From the NCBI GenBank assembly GCA_947561585.1, contig CANNZV010001056.1, forward strand, positions 283,010-347,009: a stretch of DNA of 64,000 bases. The letters run 5' to 3'. Position 1 is the first letter of the stretch, and each line of letters starts with the position of its first letter. This DNA is from Caprella mutica. Taxonomy: Eukaryota > Arthropoda > Malacostraca > Amphipoda > Caprellidae. Shown piece after piece: positions 1 to 10,927 of the stretch. The position numbers and the translations under genes are program-made. The notes under the pieces were generated by a model that saw nothing but the letters and a program-made list of their open reading frames with translations, was not told the DNA's origin and did no database searches.

Positions 1-754
1 ATTTGGCAGTTCTTTAGTTTCAAGATGGTTCCCAATTGTAGAGTCTCGGTTAATTTTAGCAAACACTACTGTTTCTAGTACCAAATTTCATCATCAACCT
101 TCCAGTAACTGTAATGAATCAACTTCCTGATTCTGTAATAAATTCAGATAATTATGACCAGATTAAAGATGCCACTATGCCCCACTTTACGTGTTTGGTT
201 TTGTTTGACATAAATATTAATCATTTAATAATATTTTACATAATACTTGGTAACTTGCATTTTCATTGTCCTTTAGTTGTTGACCAATCACAAGCTGTTT
301 ATTTTTCACTACACATGTGATAGAACAGCAGAAGGAAAGGTTGTGTGAACGCTTTTTATCCTTTGAGGTATTTAGATTTTCATTCACAAGTTGATATTCT
401 CTACTATCGCCAACACAACAGCGATATTGACTGTAAAATGATGTCATATAGTACTTCTTGCTATTTTAATTTTATTTTGAATTTAGTTTATTGAATTCGA
501 GTAAAAGTGGTGTAAAATGGTTTTGACCGAAGGCGTTATTTACACCGGTGGTATTTTTTATTATGACCAAAAGGTTTTTGATAGGGATGTGGGGATTATT
601 GCACAAAGTTTTAAGACTGGGGATATTATTGCCACATTTTACATGGAGAGATTTTGACCACAGGAGTTTTTGTCCTAGAATCCATAACAACAACTTTTTA
701 GCAAAAAGCGAAAACATTGAATGGGTTGTCTCAGCCAGTCGACCGGAAAAAATA
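1..754. other. Noncoding AT-rich stretch with one dispersed repeat
   Basis: No supportable gene. Positions about 285-483 form a dispersed repeat whose second copy is at about 41175-41345. Both start with CAAGCTGTTTATTTTTC and share about 170 bp at high similarity. Short open frames here have no recognisable motif and overlap on both strands. Confidence 0.6.
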
Positions 755-918
755 AATATTACATATTCTATTTTTGACGTGAGGATATTCTTTCTTCGTT
801 TGATGCTTTCCGGGGGATTTCATCCGGGGGGATTATTTCCGGGGGAATTTTTTCCGCCGGTTTTTTTTTCTCCGAGGGATTTTTTCCTAGACCCCGTCGA
901 ACTAGTGAATAGTAACCA
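755..918 (+). repeat. Dispersed repeat with GGGGGATTTTTTCC array end
   Basis: Shares its first 80 bp or so (from ATAAATATTACATATTC) with 8286-8403. It then carries degenerate GGGGGATTTTTTCC units and ends CCTAGACCCC followed by GTCGAACTAG and GAATAGTAACC. The last part matches the right end of the AGTCCGACGCCCC element at 15369-16345. The terminus therefore looks like a junction of two array families. Confidence 0.65.
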
Positions 919-2586
919 ACTTCACTAATTATTGACTGAACTTGGTTTTTCACCTTTCAAATCTACTGAAGTGGAGTTCATTGTTGAATATGTTGATGTG
1001 CTGGCAGTGCTTGGCACCAATTCCAATCGCAATTACCTAATTGGCAAATTTAGGTGAAAAGGGAGTGCACTACTGTAGACCTCTCACCAATGCCATGTCT
1101 CAAGGCTTCAAAAAGATATTTGAAAACTTCCGCAACTTGGAAAGTGAATCAGCAATACATGAGGCGATTATTGCAACTGTAACTAATCCATATTTCAAGT
1201 GGAGATGGGTCACAAACTCACAATCAATGCAAAATGGTAAAGTGAGTATTTAAAATGAAGTTTATTAATTATTTAAGGCTGAGATTTGGTTTGATTGACT
1301 AAAAGGTAGTTAGATTAGATTGAGTTATTTAATGATTTAATAGTTTGATCACTTTTAGTTTAATTCTTTTATTGATTATTTAAGGATACCAACCAAGGTT
1401 AATGAAACACATGTGAATAGTTTAATTGATGATATTGAAATAATGCCTATGGCTATACCTATAGAAGAAATGATAATTATTGTAATACACAATAAACAAT
1501 ATTGCTAAGTCAAGAAATGATTAATTAATTGAATAACTATTAGTATGAAGTAAAGTATAATTTTGGGAATATTCTAGAAGTTAGGTTGCAATCTTTAGTT
1601 AGCGTAGTTACCAGTTGGTAACTCGTAGTAAGTCGGTAGGTAGGTAAGTAGTTCTCGACTTGATGGGTAGGTAGGTAGTTTACTGTAGGTTTGAAGTTTC
1701 ACTAGATTCTATATTGTTACCATTTGCTAAAGTGCAGGTAAGTAGTTGTAGGCAGAAGTAAGCTCCCCATTGCGTAGGTTGGTAGACGCCGTGGAGGATC
1801 GCTCTAAAACTGTAACATAACATGTGTAACCTCGTGCACTTGGCACATAGCTCAATGCCAGCCACTTCTATATTTCTAATTAATTATAATATTAGATGAA
1901 ATGATAAGGAAAATATAAATATAAAACTATTCTAAAACTAAACTTAGATAAATATACTAGGCAACAATACAAATAATAAATGAAAAATACCTACTATTAG
2001 TATAAACATAAAAAGGGACAAAGAGAACATTCTAGAACATTTTAGAAGGGAAGAAAATATTGGAACCTAAGGGTAAACTAGAATTTAATAAAGAGTGCGA
2101 TTAGTGTCACCACAATGGGAACACAAAGAGAAAGAAGAGATTATGAAGAAAATTTTATTACGCAGTGCTAACGATTTTTTTATCCCCTCTGTAGCAGAAA
2201 CAGGCGAAACTGTGGCAAGCCCTGCATCCAAAAAAAAAAAATTGTTTTGGTTTAGGCAGCACAATTCCAGTCAGAAAAATTACAGTAGTTGCATATCTAA
2301 CTGATAAGGATAGCTTCATCCATTAATGATGAATTATTTTTGCGGTAGAATACTACAATTCCATCTTTTGCACCTGATGAGACTTTTCTGTCTAGCTGGA
2401 AGGACACTGGCACCAAAGAGGTTTTCTGTATCAGACAAATTTTCGAAAGAACAGTCTTAAATTCGAGCTAATCTCATAATAATCCATAGTTATAGATTTT
2501 GCATACATTGATAGAAGTAATTTTTAGTCACATTTCGATTTTTTTTTAAATTTTTTTGTCAATGGGATCATATTTCGATTAGTAGA
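919..2586. other. Noncoding, no gene seen
   Basis: AT-rich sequence with short GTAG-rich simple repeats at about 1600-1690. I find no conserved protein motif, RNA gene or intact element. The small open frames have low-complexity products. Confidence 0.5.
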
Positions 2587-4390
2587 GCTGCCATTCACTT
2601 AATGGGAATTTATGTATTTTTATACTTTTAAGAAATATTATTTAGTTATAAACACATTAAAAAAACATATTAATTTAGAAAAACTGCGTTTATACCCCTT
2701 CGTTAAGAGGTTAAGAGGAAATTCATTTTTACAGTAATAACAATATAGATAATGGATTACTTAATATTCATAGGGAAATGATATTTCAACAAAGCTACCT
2801 TATTAAACACACAGTAAACCAAACTTCAGTATGAAAAAGGGAGTTATAATTACCAATTTATATTTATTTGCTATGTCACGTACATTTTAAAAACATGTTA
2901 AGTTACGTATATAGTCCCTTGTTTTTAATTTCCTATATTGATGTCAGCAATATAACCTTTGGTTCAACAGCAAACGTTAAACCCCGTGTACTGATTTGTG
3001 ATTTATAGTTAATTAGATATTCTCATAATTATATAATTTTAAATTATACAATAAATTAAGTGAATGTTAAATCCCCTTATATGCATGTTCAATATTTATT
3101 ACATTTAAATTTCTATTCTACATGTCAATAACACAACCCATTCATTTTTACAATATTCATTTGCATTTGTATGTAACAAGTATCATTAATTAAAATGTAA
3201 TCCAATTCGATCGAATGAAATTGTCAGAGAATTAAGTACTATATATAGGTAGGTACTTACAAGGTATATTACCTACAAGGTAGAGCATTGAGTAGGTTCA
3301 TGTCAAAATGAATTACAGTTTTGTTGTGAAAGACGTTTCGATGACCCTGGATAACTATTTTTACGTAGAAACAAGGTATGTTATTCATTCTTTTAAGAAT
3401 TGAATGCTTTAATTAATTTCGATTGACTTGACTAATCTGGCTTAATTCAGCATTACCTTGATTATCCTCAAATATATTAACTTAGAAAGAATACTAAATG
3501 CCTTGATAGTACGAGTTTTAGACTCTTCAGCGCAAAAACAGATACGACTATACGAATGCAAAGATGTGACCCTGCAATATTAGATTACATACTCATATAC
3601 TATACAGCTGGTTAAATAGTATATAAGGATTCTTTGGTTAAATAGTATATTAGGATTTGTTCATGGTTGTTTATGTAGTGTACGGATGCCATGAAAAAGT
3701 GTTTAACCCGCTGTATAGTATATACTATATAGAATATGTAATTTAATATTGCAGGGTCACATCTGTGCATTCGTATGTGTGTAGTTTTTATGCACAGAAG
3801 AGTCTAAAATTCGTATCAAGGCGTAACATACTTTGTAAGTTAATGTAACTTGGGTAGGTAATAGCAGTTCAATAATCATAAATGTTGGGTTGCAGATTCT
3901 AAATATTTCTCAAGTGTCGATCGAAGTTGTTTTATAATGAGTACAAACGAATATTAGGCTTGAAGACTTGTTCAATTCTCAAATTATAAACTAAAAAAGA
4001 AATAATTAGACAGCAAGCTCGTTATAAACTGATAATGTAAAGATACATTGTTCAAACAAAGAAATTGTATTCTGTCCCTAAAGCAATTATTCCTTTGTTT
4101 CTTCTTTTGGTATTTAAAACCTTTTCCAAGAAAGATTTTAGTTTTTAATTTCTATATTTTATTTCATTTATATCTTTAATATTTATATAATAATGTATTT
4201 TACACATTTTTCTAATAAATTGTCGTCATTTAACTATTATTTTTGTTTTGTATACTAAGCAAAAATGATTGTTCCTTAACGATGGGCGAACGACATTTTT
4301 ATAAAATAAAATGTTAATATTTAAATTGCCACTAAGTGGATGGCACTTTTCAGCATGGCAGTTTTCCGCTTTGGCAGTTTTCTGTGTACC
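2587..4390. mobile_element. GGCAGTTTTCC array element, copy A, left end eroded
   Basis: The interior is colinear with the complete copy at 39082-40693; for example TTTAGTTATAAACACATT and CAACAAAGCTAC are in both. The right end keeps the GGCAGTTTTCC-type units and terminates TTTTCTGTGTACC, matching the other copy. The left array is missing apart from about half a unit near 2587. A separate TIR element (3500-3822) sits inside. No transposase is encoded, so it is non-autonomous. Confidence 0.65.
3500..3822. mobile_element. MITE with about 110-bp terminal inverted repeats
   Basis: The left end GCCTTGATAGTACGAG pairs with the inverse of the right end TCGTATCAAGGC. The two arms stay alignable for about 110 bp, including TGTGACCCTGCAATATTA. 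No coding capacity. It is absent from the equivalent part of the 39-kb paralogue, so it inserted after the two copies separated. Confidence 0.75.
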
Positions 4391-5100
4391 ATTCTACCCT
4401 AGGTATATTCCACCCTAGGTATATTCAACCCCGATAAATTCCACCTTCGGTAAATTTCACTCTGGTAAATTCCACCCCAGTATATTCCACCCCGGTATAT
4501 TCCACCCGGTATATTCCACTCTGGTATATTCCACCCCAGTAAATTCCACCACGGTATATTCCACCCCGGTATATTCCACCCCGGTATATTCCATCCGGTA
4601 TATTCCACTCTGGTATATTCCACCCCAGTAAATTCCACCACGGTATATTCCACCCCAGTAAATTCCACCCCGGTATATTCCATCCGGTATATTCCATCCG
4701 GTATATTCCACCCCGGTATATTCCACCCCAGTATATTCCACCCCAGTAAATTCCACCCCAGTATATTCCACCCCGGTATATTCCACCCGGTATATTCCAC
4801 TCTGGTATATTCCACCCCAGTAAATTCCACCACGGTATATTCCACCCCAGTAAATTCCACCCCGGTATATTCCACCCGGTATATTCCACTCTGGTATATT
4901 CCACCTCAGTAAATTCCACCACGGTATATTCCACCCCAATAAATTCCACCCCGGTATATTCCATCCGGTATATTCCACCCCGGTATATTCCACCCCAGTA
5001 TATTCCACCCCAGTAAATTCCACCCCAGTAAATTCCACCCCAGTATATTCCACCCCAGTATATTCCACCCCAGTAAATTCCACCCCGGTAAATTCCAACC
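4391..5100 (+). repeat. 15-bp minisatellite GGTATATTCCACCCC
   Basis: About 47 tandem units of GGTATATTCCACCCC with a GGTAAATTCC variant. The array starts CCCTAGGTATATTCC directly after the end of the preceding element. Long open frames on the minus strand (EYTGV, GWNIP and GGIY repeats) are a by-product of a 15-bp period, which is a multiple of three. A six-unit relative lies at 44040-44142. No inverted partner array is in the window. Confidence 0.9.
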
Positions 5101-5401
5101 CTATGTCAATATGCTCATTTGGATGAGCATAAAAAATGAATATTAGAATTTCAGATGTTCATTTGTTAAATACTGTGTAACTACGAAGAAATAACTCAGA
5201 CGATATCCTGATATAATTGGACAATTTTTAGAGGTGTTTCAAGTCAATATTTGAAATCTTATCCTAATAAACAAAAACACGAATATTCATACTATGGTAG
5301 TTTATCTCAAATATGACGTGTTGAGCATGTTAATATTAATTCCTTTTTAACATGAAACTGCAGTGCATGATCTTACAACAATAATTGGATGAGGTATTGA
5401 G

Positions 5402-5470
5402 GGTATCCGGAAAAAATTCCCTGGAGGAAAAAATCCCCCGTGGAAAAAATCCCCCGGAAAAAATCCTCCC
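5402..5470 (+). repeat. Short GGAAAAAATCCCCC array with GGTATCCGG terminus
   Basis: Starts GGTATCCGG and continues with four or five units of GGAAAAAATCCCCC. It is the reverse orientation of the arrays at 755-918 and 8286-8403. The terminal GGTATCCGG is identical to the left end of the element at 17353-19448. Confidence 0.7.
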
Positions 5471-5894
5471 AGAAAACATATTCATGCCCTATTTTTCTAT
5501 AGATAGTTTACATATACCTAGTTTTAACTCTTCACCATCAGTCCTAAGCTAAATGCCTAATAAGAAACATCCAATTTATGAGATGTATAGTCACTGTAGA
5601 AGAAATGTAGAAGATAAAGAAGAGTTAATATTTAAATAAGTTAAATTTTGGATATAATAATTTACGAAATTTTGTTTATGTTCTATACTTGTTTAGTTAA
5701 AATCAGTTTATTGCTGCATCGTTGATTCTAGTGGTAATACGTATTAACTGAATGACATCGTTTGAACATTTCTGTGCTTTATTTGTCTATCGGTAGTTAT
5801 ACTGTATACATCACTAGTTTTAATCATCCACCATCACTCTATAGTTCAATAGTTAACTAGTTTCTTTCTACTGTGTATATATAATACATATTAT
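5471..5894. other. Noncoding, no gene seen
   Basis: AT-rich sequence between an array terminus and a LINE fragment. I see no motif or structured repeat. Confidence 0.5.
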
Positions 5895-6314
5895 GTTACA
5901 TGTATGTATGTCATTTATCACTCATTGCAAAGAAATTGTCGAAAGTTGTTGGCATCCTATATAAGCTCAGTCACTATTTACCCCAGGGAGCACTTATCAA
6001 ATTTTATTACAGTTTATTTTATCCTCATGTTTTGTATTGTAATCTCATTTGGGGAGGAACATATGCCAGTCATTTAAGCAGCGAATACATGGCCCATACT
6101 AACTCTCTCTTTTTTAATACTAAAATACTTAAGGTTTGTGATATATAAATACTTACTAGCAATCTATGTGTATAAAAATTTAGCATCTTTTAACACCACT
6201 GAACATTCCTATTCAACCCGCCTAATCAAACCAACCAGCTGTTAATTATCCTAGACTTACCATTTCCAGACATAATTTAAATTTTACTGGCCCACAACTA
6301 TGGCGCAGTTTGCC

Positions 6315-6921
6315 TTAAAGGTCCTCTCCAGGCTCCGGGGAAAAAATGAGTTTATAACATAATATTATAGAACTAAGGTCTACGATCATTAATCTGCAAA
6401 CCGCATACAATTCGGTTCAGTATATATTTTATAATTTGTTTTTAAAGTTTTTTAATACTCTGTGAGCAACAATTGAGCGAATCACTAATCTGATGCTCAA
6501 GAAGAAGATTGTACACTCTTTGTTTTGATTACAAATTTGAATTATATAAACAAACCATGCGTTTTCGGCCTTTATTTAAATTATACTAGATATTAATTGT
6601 TTTCTAAAGTATATAAACGTTTCTATTATAAGTTCATTCAATTTAAACCTTTACGTGAATATTAAATGGATTTATTAAACTTAATACCTAGTTGTCAATC
6701 AAAACAAATGGTGTACATTCTTTTTCTTCAGGTTGAAAATTTCTTAAATTAGTAAGTCGGAAGTAAAATAGGTTTTGTAGAGTTTCGATTTTAAAAATCT
6801 TTAAAAGCATATAAAATTAAAAATACGCTACCAAATTCGATGCGGTTTGCAGCAAAATGATAAGGAACATTAGCCTCGTTAAATAAAGCAATGAAAATAT
6901 TTGCTTGGAGGGGACCTTTAA
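6315..6921. mobile_element. TTAA-flanked MITE
   Basis: Ends TTAAAGGTCCTCTCCA and its inverse TGGAGGGGACCTTTAA. TTAA at both edges is the target duplication type of piggyBac-like elements. It lies inside the LINE fragment; removing it with one TTAA rejoins the LINE reading. No coding capacity. The superfamily assignment rests on TTAA alone. Confidence 0.7.
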
Positions 6922-6982
6922 GATATCAAAAGTTCTCCCTCTCTCAGCACTTTCAAAGTAAATCTTAAAAATCACATGCTAC

Positions 6983-7646
6983 AGCCCCGTCTACACTGTC
7001 AGTTTTTTAGAGAAGTGACAAACTTAATGACAAACTAAATGACAAACTTATCGTCAGTTTTCAAGGAGTGTCTACACGGTCAAATTTTCTCGCCAAAAGT
7101 TTGAGGTTCACTGGCGTCAGTTTCGTCAAAATGAATGTAATATATCGTGAAAATAAAAATTATATAACTTTGTATGTATATTTTTTTAATTTAGAACAGT
7201 AAGAAACCAGAAAAAATAATTTGTTTTTAAAGACAAAATATCGTCTTGAAAAGGATAGTCAAAAATAGATCATAGAAAACAATTCACAACGTAGCCTACC
7301 TATAACTTAGATCTGATACATTCCAATACAACCAAGTATTAAAGAGTCTGTCGTCAACTAGATATATACTAAGTTTGAAAAAATGGAAGTTTTTTAGGTG
7401 TACCTAGCTGTAATAAACTAAAATGACGCGCAAATAAAAAAATATAATTATCGGAAAGTCAGTGTGTACTTCAAACTTTATCGTCAGCAAATAGTTTGAC
7501 AAACTTTTTGATGACGATATCCAACATGTTGGAATCACAAAACTGATGAAAAGTTTGACGGTTTGCTGACACTAGGAAATTATCGTCATTTAGTTTGTCA
7601 TTAAGTTTGTCACTTCTCTGAAAAAACTGACCGTGTGGACGGGGCT
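6983..7646. mobile_element. MITE with about 60-bp TIRs
   Basis: Left end AGCCCCGTCTACACTGTCAG, right end the inverse of AGCCCCGTCCACACGGTCAG. The arms continue through AGAAGTGACAAACTTAATG. It is the second insertion into the LINE fragment. No coding capacity. Likely mobilised by a hAT- or mariner-type transposase, but the target duplication is not clear. Confidence 0.75.
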
Positions 7647-8285
7647 TAAGTCAATATAACCCTGTTACTTTAGTCTGAATACGAAACCTTTAGTTTAATA
7701 TGTAATTAGTTATATTTGTTGGTGTAATTGTCAACTTCTTTTTTCTCTTTTTAACTTTGAATTGTTCTATTAGATTTTATCTCTGCCCGAAAAGGTCCTG
7801 TTAACAGCAGGAACTTAATGAGGGCTTGAAATAGAATTGTGTACAATTTTTTCTATAAAATTAATATCCTTAATAATTAAATGTCACAATCTCAAAAGGT
7901 ATAGTTGACTGCAATATAATTTTACATGGGTAAATATTCTACGTCAAAGTCTTTTGTAATGAAACAATCATTACAGGAATTTTGCTTATAGCAACTTAGT
8001 GCTGGTAGCACTTAGTGCTGGCCTTAGACTGCGCTATGGCAATGATGTAGAAAAATGTGAAGAATATAGTTAATTTATAAGCTATATTAAGGCCATAACA
8101 TACAATTTAATCTTTCAGTTTTGTACAGCCTATTTACAATTTTCAAATTTTGTAACGTTAGTTAGCTACAATCTGAAAACTTGTATATTTTTTTATTCAA
8201 ACTGTTGTAATTTGATAGGTACTACATAAGTTCATGCTTTTCTTTCTGATATTTTCTTTTTCCTCTTCTGTAGGTATTTTGGATG

Positions 8286-8403
8286 ACAATAAATATTACA
8301 TATTCTATTTTTGACGTGAGGATATTCCTTCTTCGTTTGATGCTTTCCGGGGGATTTCATCCGGGGGGATTATTTCCAGGGGGATTTTTTCTTGTTTTTT
8401 TTC
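8286..8403 (+). repeat. Second copy of the GGGGGATTTTTTCC end repeat
   Basis: Near-identical to 760-885 over the flanking ATATTCTATTTTTGACGTG segment, then degenerate GGGGGATTTTTTCC units and TCTAGACCC. It abuts the AGTCCGACGCCCC array of the next element without a spacer. Confidence 0.7.
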
Positions 8404-8597
8404 TAGACCCAGTCCGACGCCCCATTAGTCCGACGCCCCAATAGTCCGACGCCCCAATAGTCCGACGCCCCAATAGTCCGACGCCCCAATAGTCCGACAC
8501 TTTTGTAGTTTATTACTGATTTACCATAAAATATATGTTTATACATGAACTGTGGAGTGCAACAAACTAGCGGATACCATTAAATTATGAAATCAAA

Positions 8598-10103
8598 CAC
8601 ACAGAGAACGGTTTTGTTGATACAACAAAAAAAAGTAGGTTTTTGGTTGTATTAACAAAATAAGTTAGTTAGCTATGAGCCATCAAAATAATTTTGTTAC
8701 AGTAAATATAATTTTTTGTTAAGGTTTTGTTTTTATAGTTACACTAGAATTTTTAAGGTAACAGTAACTAGAGCTTATTAGTTTTAGTACTGTTACTTCA
8801 AAAAATGTATTTTGTTGTGTCAACAAAAAGTATATTTAAAGCAACACAAATAATTTTTTGTAGCAACAAAATCATCTTGTTATTTTAACTGAAAAAATAG
8901 ATTATGCTGTTTTAAATCTATTTTTTATTATATTGCATATAGTGTATATGTAAATTTGGCTGTATATCAATTAGTTTAATGCTACAAGTTGTTATATACA
9001 AATTAAATGGGAAGAAATGAACATAGAAATGAAGTGGTGTATCCGGGAATCAAACCGACGATCTCCAATTTCCAGCCTGCGGCGCTAACCTCTCAGCCAT
9101 CCTGGACATGGTAGACGTAGGATTGGAATGAAGTATAAACAATATGATAACACGCATGCCTTTTAAAGTTATTATAAATGAATATTATTTAATATTCTAT
9201 AGACTTCGTATCTTTTTTTTTATAATAACAAGCAATAGAACATTTCAATTGAATATTATTATAATAGCTATCTATTAATATTTATCAATTCCCACCTACC
9301 TATCTATAGTTTTTTTCTAGGTTTTATCAATCAATACTTACATAGATACCTACTAGTGTTTAACATTACTTACGTAGTTATGATACGTAAATAAGACCTT
9401 TGAATGAACTTGCTGCAATATGTATCAATATTTTTACCATTAAGATTTGCACAAAGACTCAATGTATTACTTTTTCCCGCGTACTTTTTCCCGCGTAAAC
9501 CAGACGAGAGACATCACGCGTGGGACAGACGTAGAAATAACAATACAAAATAGCACTCAAGAAACACGTATAAATTTATATATATTGATTCTGTACGAAC
9601 AATGAATACATATTGTGGTAACTTAAAATTTATATGTAGCCTAATAGCAAAAAGAAATGGCAGACAATTATTATTACTGACAATATAATATTGTTAATAG
9701 TAAAAAATATATCAAATAAAAAAATAAAATATTATTGTAGCAAAATTATTATTTATAAAGACAAATGTATTTTGTTAAACAATATTGTTAAATTTTAACT
9801 AAATTTTTCAAGTTACTACTACAAAATCATTTTGTTATAAATAAAAAAACATTTAACAATATTATATTGTTATCATAGCAATATTCAAGTTAATATGAAC
9901 AAAAAATTTTTAGTAACCTTAACAATAATCCATAACAAAAATTGTACTGTTAACTTAAAAAAATATTTTGTTGCAGTGAAGAAACCTTTGAACAATATTT
10001 TATTGTTGATTGATGGTTAATATAACAAAGTTTTCTCATTACCATAACCATATGTTATCGACAAAATACGTTTTGTAAATTTAACAAAACCGTTCTCTGT
10101 GTG
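8598..10103. mobile_element. Foldback-like element with perfect 21-bp TIR
   Basis: CACACAGAGAACGGTTTTGT at 8598 is matched exactly by its inverse ending at 10103 (21 bp). Both arms, about 330 and 410 bp, are full of short TTTTGTT/AACAAAA motifs in alternating orientation, so the element can fold on itself. The centre holds a tRNA-like SINE (about 8980-9155). No transposase. Confidence 0.75.
8980..9155 (-). mobile_element. tRNA-derived SINE-like sequence, copy 1
   Basis: On the minus strand, TGTCCAGGATGGC starts a tRNA-like 5' end. An A-box-like TGGCTGAGAGG lies at 9089-9099 and a B-box-like GGTTTGATTCC at 9046-9056, spaced as in a tRNA gene. It resembles class-II tRNAs but lacks a convincing anticodon arm. 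The flanks (TACAAATTAAATGG and CAATATGATAAC) are shared with 20680-20865, so it is a mobile repeat rather than a functional tRNA gene. Confidence 0.6.
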
Positions 10104-10404
10104 AATGAGGAACTGCATCATACTAATTATTATTTGAAATAAAATAAAAATAAAAAAGTAATATGAAATTTAAAAAATGAAAGAAGTGAAAAATTATCTT
10201 ATTATTTAGATTTGTTATTAATTGAGTATCCCCCCCCTTCCTTTGTACATATATTTTATGTTAAATCAATAATAAACTACAAAAGAGTCGGACTAATCAA
10301 TAGTAATCGCACTTAAATAAAACTACTTAATAAGCTTTTACTCAAGTACTATAAAAGTACTTAAGTAGTCTTCTTAAGTACACAAAAACTACTTTTATTC
10401 ATTT

Positions 10405-10926
10405 TTTTATTTTTAACAATTTTAATGCCAAACTATTGCTTAGAAAGAATAAAGTATTCGTGTAGAATTGTAATGTTCAATAAAATATATGCTAATAATG
10501 GATATATATAATTTTACATATATTGATTTCTTACCAAATGCTAAAGGTAGATGGCGCATCCAATCAGTGGCGCCATCTTGTAAACAAATCAACTGAAATA
10601 ATTTTCTAGAGTAAGATTTATATTCAGATGTAGTTGCCACACCTGCATTCGGGTGTCACAGATGAAAATATCGTCAATCAATTGAAATTTGAATTCTTAA
10701 TAATGAAAATAAATAAGTAAGAGGGCAAATGTACCAGTGACACCCGAAAGCGGGTGTGGTAACTACATATATGAATGCAGTACCTTATTGTTTTCCTATC
10801 TAGATCCTATCTCAAGTGAAGAGATGGCTTTATTTAAAAAAAACCATGCTTTCTTGTCTTCCCAGTCACATAATCTTTTTGAAATTTTGACGCAAACAAA
10901 GCTTGATTAATGCATACATAAATTAA
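10405..10926. repeat. Dispersed repeat R1, copy 1, left half
   Basis: Colinear with 15712-16030: TTTAATGCCAAAC, AGTGGCGCCATCTTGTAAAC, CAAGTGAAGAGATGGCTT and TTTTGACGCAAACAAA are in both. It is split from its right half (13694-13890) by the LINE and carries a small MITE at 10628-10768 that copy 2 lacks. Confidence 0.75.
10628..10768. mobile_element. 140-bp MITE with 30-bp TIRs
   Basis: GTAGTTGCCACACCTGCATT at the left is the near-exact inverse of the right end (GGGTGTGGTAACTAC). It is absent from the paralogous R1 copy at 15.9 kb, which gives an approximate empty site. Confidence 0.8.
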
Positions 10927-10927
10927 T

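Larger units (their letters stand above)
5895..7860 (+). pseudogene. Non-LTR retrotransposon (LINE) 3' fragment, interrupted twice
   Basis: Decoded pieces match the C-terminal part of the LINE protein at 10928-13438: KLSKVVGILYKLSHYLP, LIKFYYSLFYPHVLYC and IWGG in the first piece, a FTGPQLW counterpart near 6280, then a TFKVNLKNHML-like end near 6950. The 3' untranslated part resumes at about 7647 and includes a CTGCCCGAAAAGG stretch matching 13590. Two MITEs (6315-6921, 6983-7646) split it. It carries stops and lacks the endonuclease and the RT catalytic core, so it is dead. It is a relative rather than a copy of the larger LINE. Confidence 0.8.
8404..10310. mobile_element. AGTCCGACGCCCC element, copy 1, with nested insertion
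   Basis: The left array has six GTCCGAC units of about 16 bp (AGTCCGACGCCCCAAT). The array and adjoining subterminal sequence (CTTTTGTAGTTTATTA) recur inverted at 10255-10310, where only one GTCGGACTA unit remains. The interior is largely a separate TIR element (8598-10103). The right terminus AATAGTAATCG resembles copy 2. I find no target duplication, because the left edge is fused to another array family. Confidence 0.65.

Noticed and set aside
548..928. 126-codon plus-strand frame
   Set aside because: It runs through a GGGGGATTTTTTCC array and gives a Phe/Pro/Gly-rich product with no homologue I can recognise. The same array elsewhere is not open.
4399..5098. Three overlapping long minus-strand frames rich in EYTGV, GWNIP and GGIY
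   Set aside because: They exist in all three phases because the repeat period is 15 bp. The composition is pure repeat, with no start context or domain.
9036..9108. Functional tRNA gene on the minus strand
   Set aside because: The A and B boxes are present, but there is no convincing anticodon stem or matched acceptor, and a second copy with the same non-tRNA flanks exists at 20.7 kb. A SINE is more likely.
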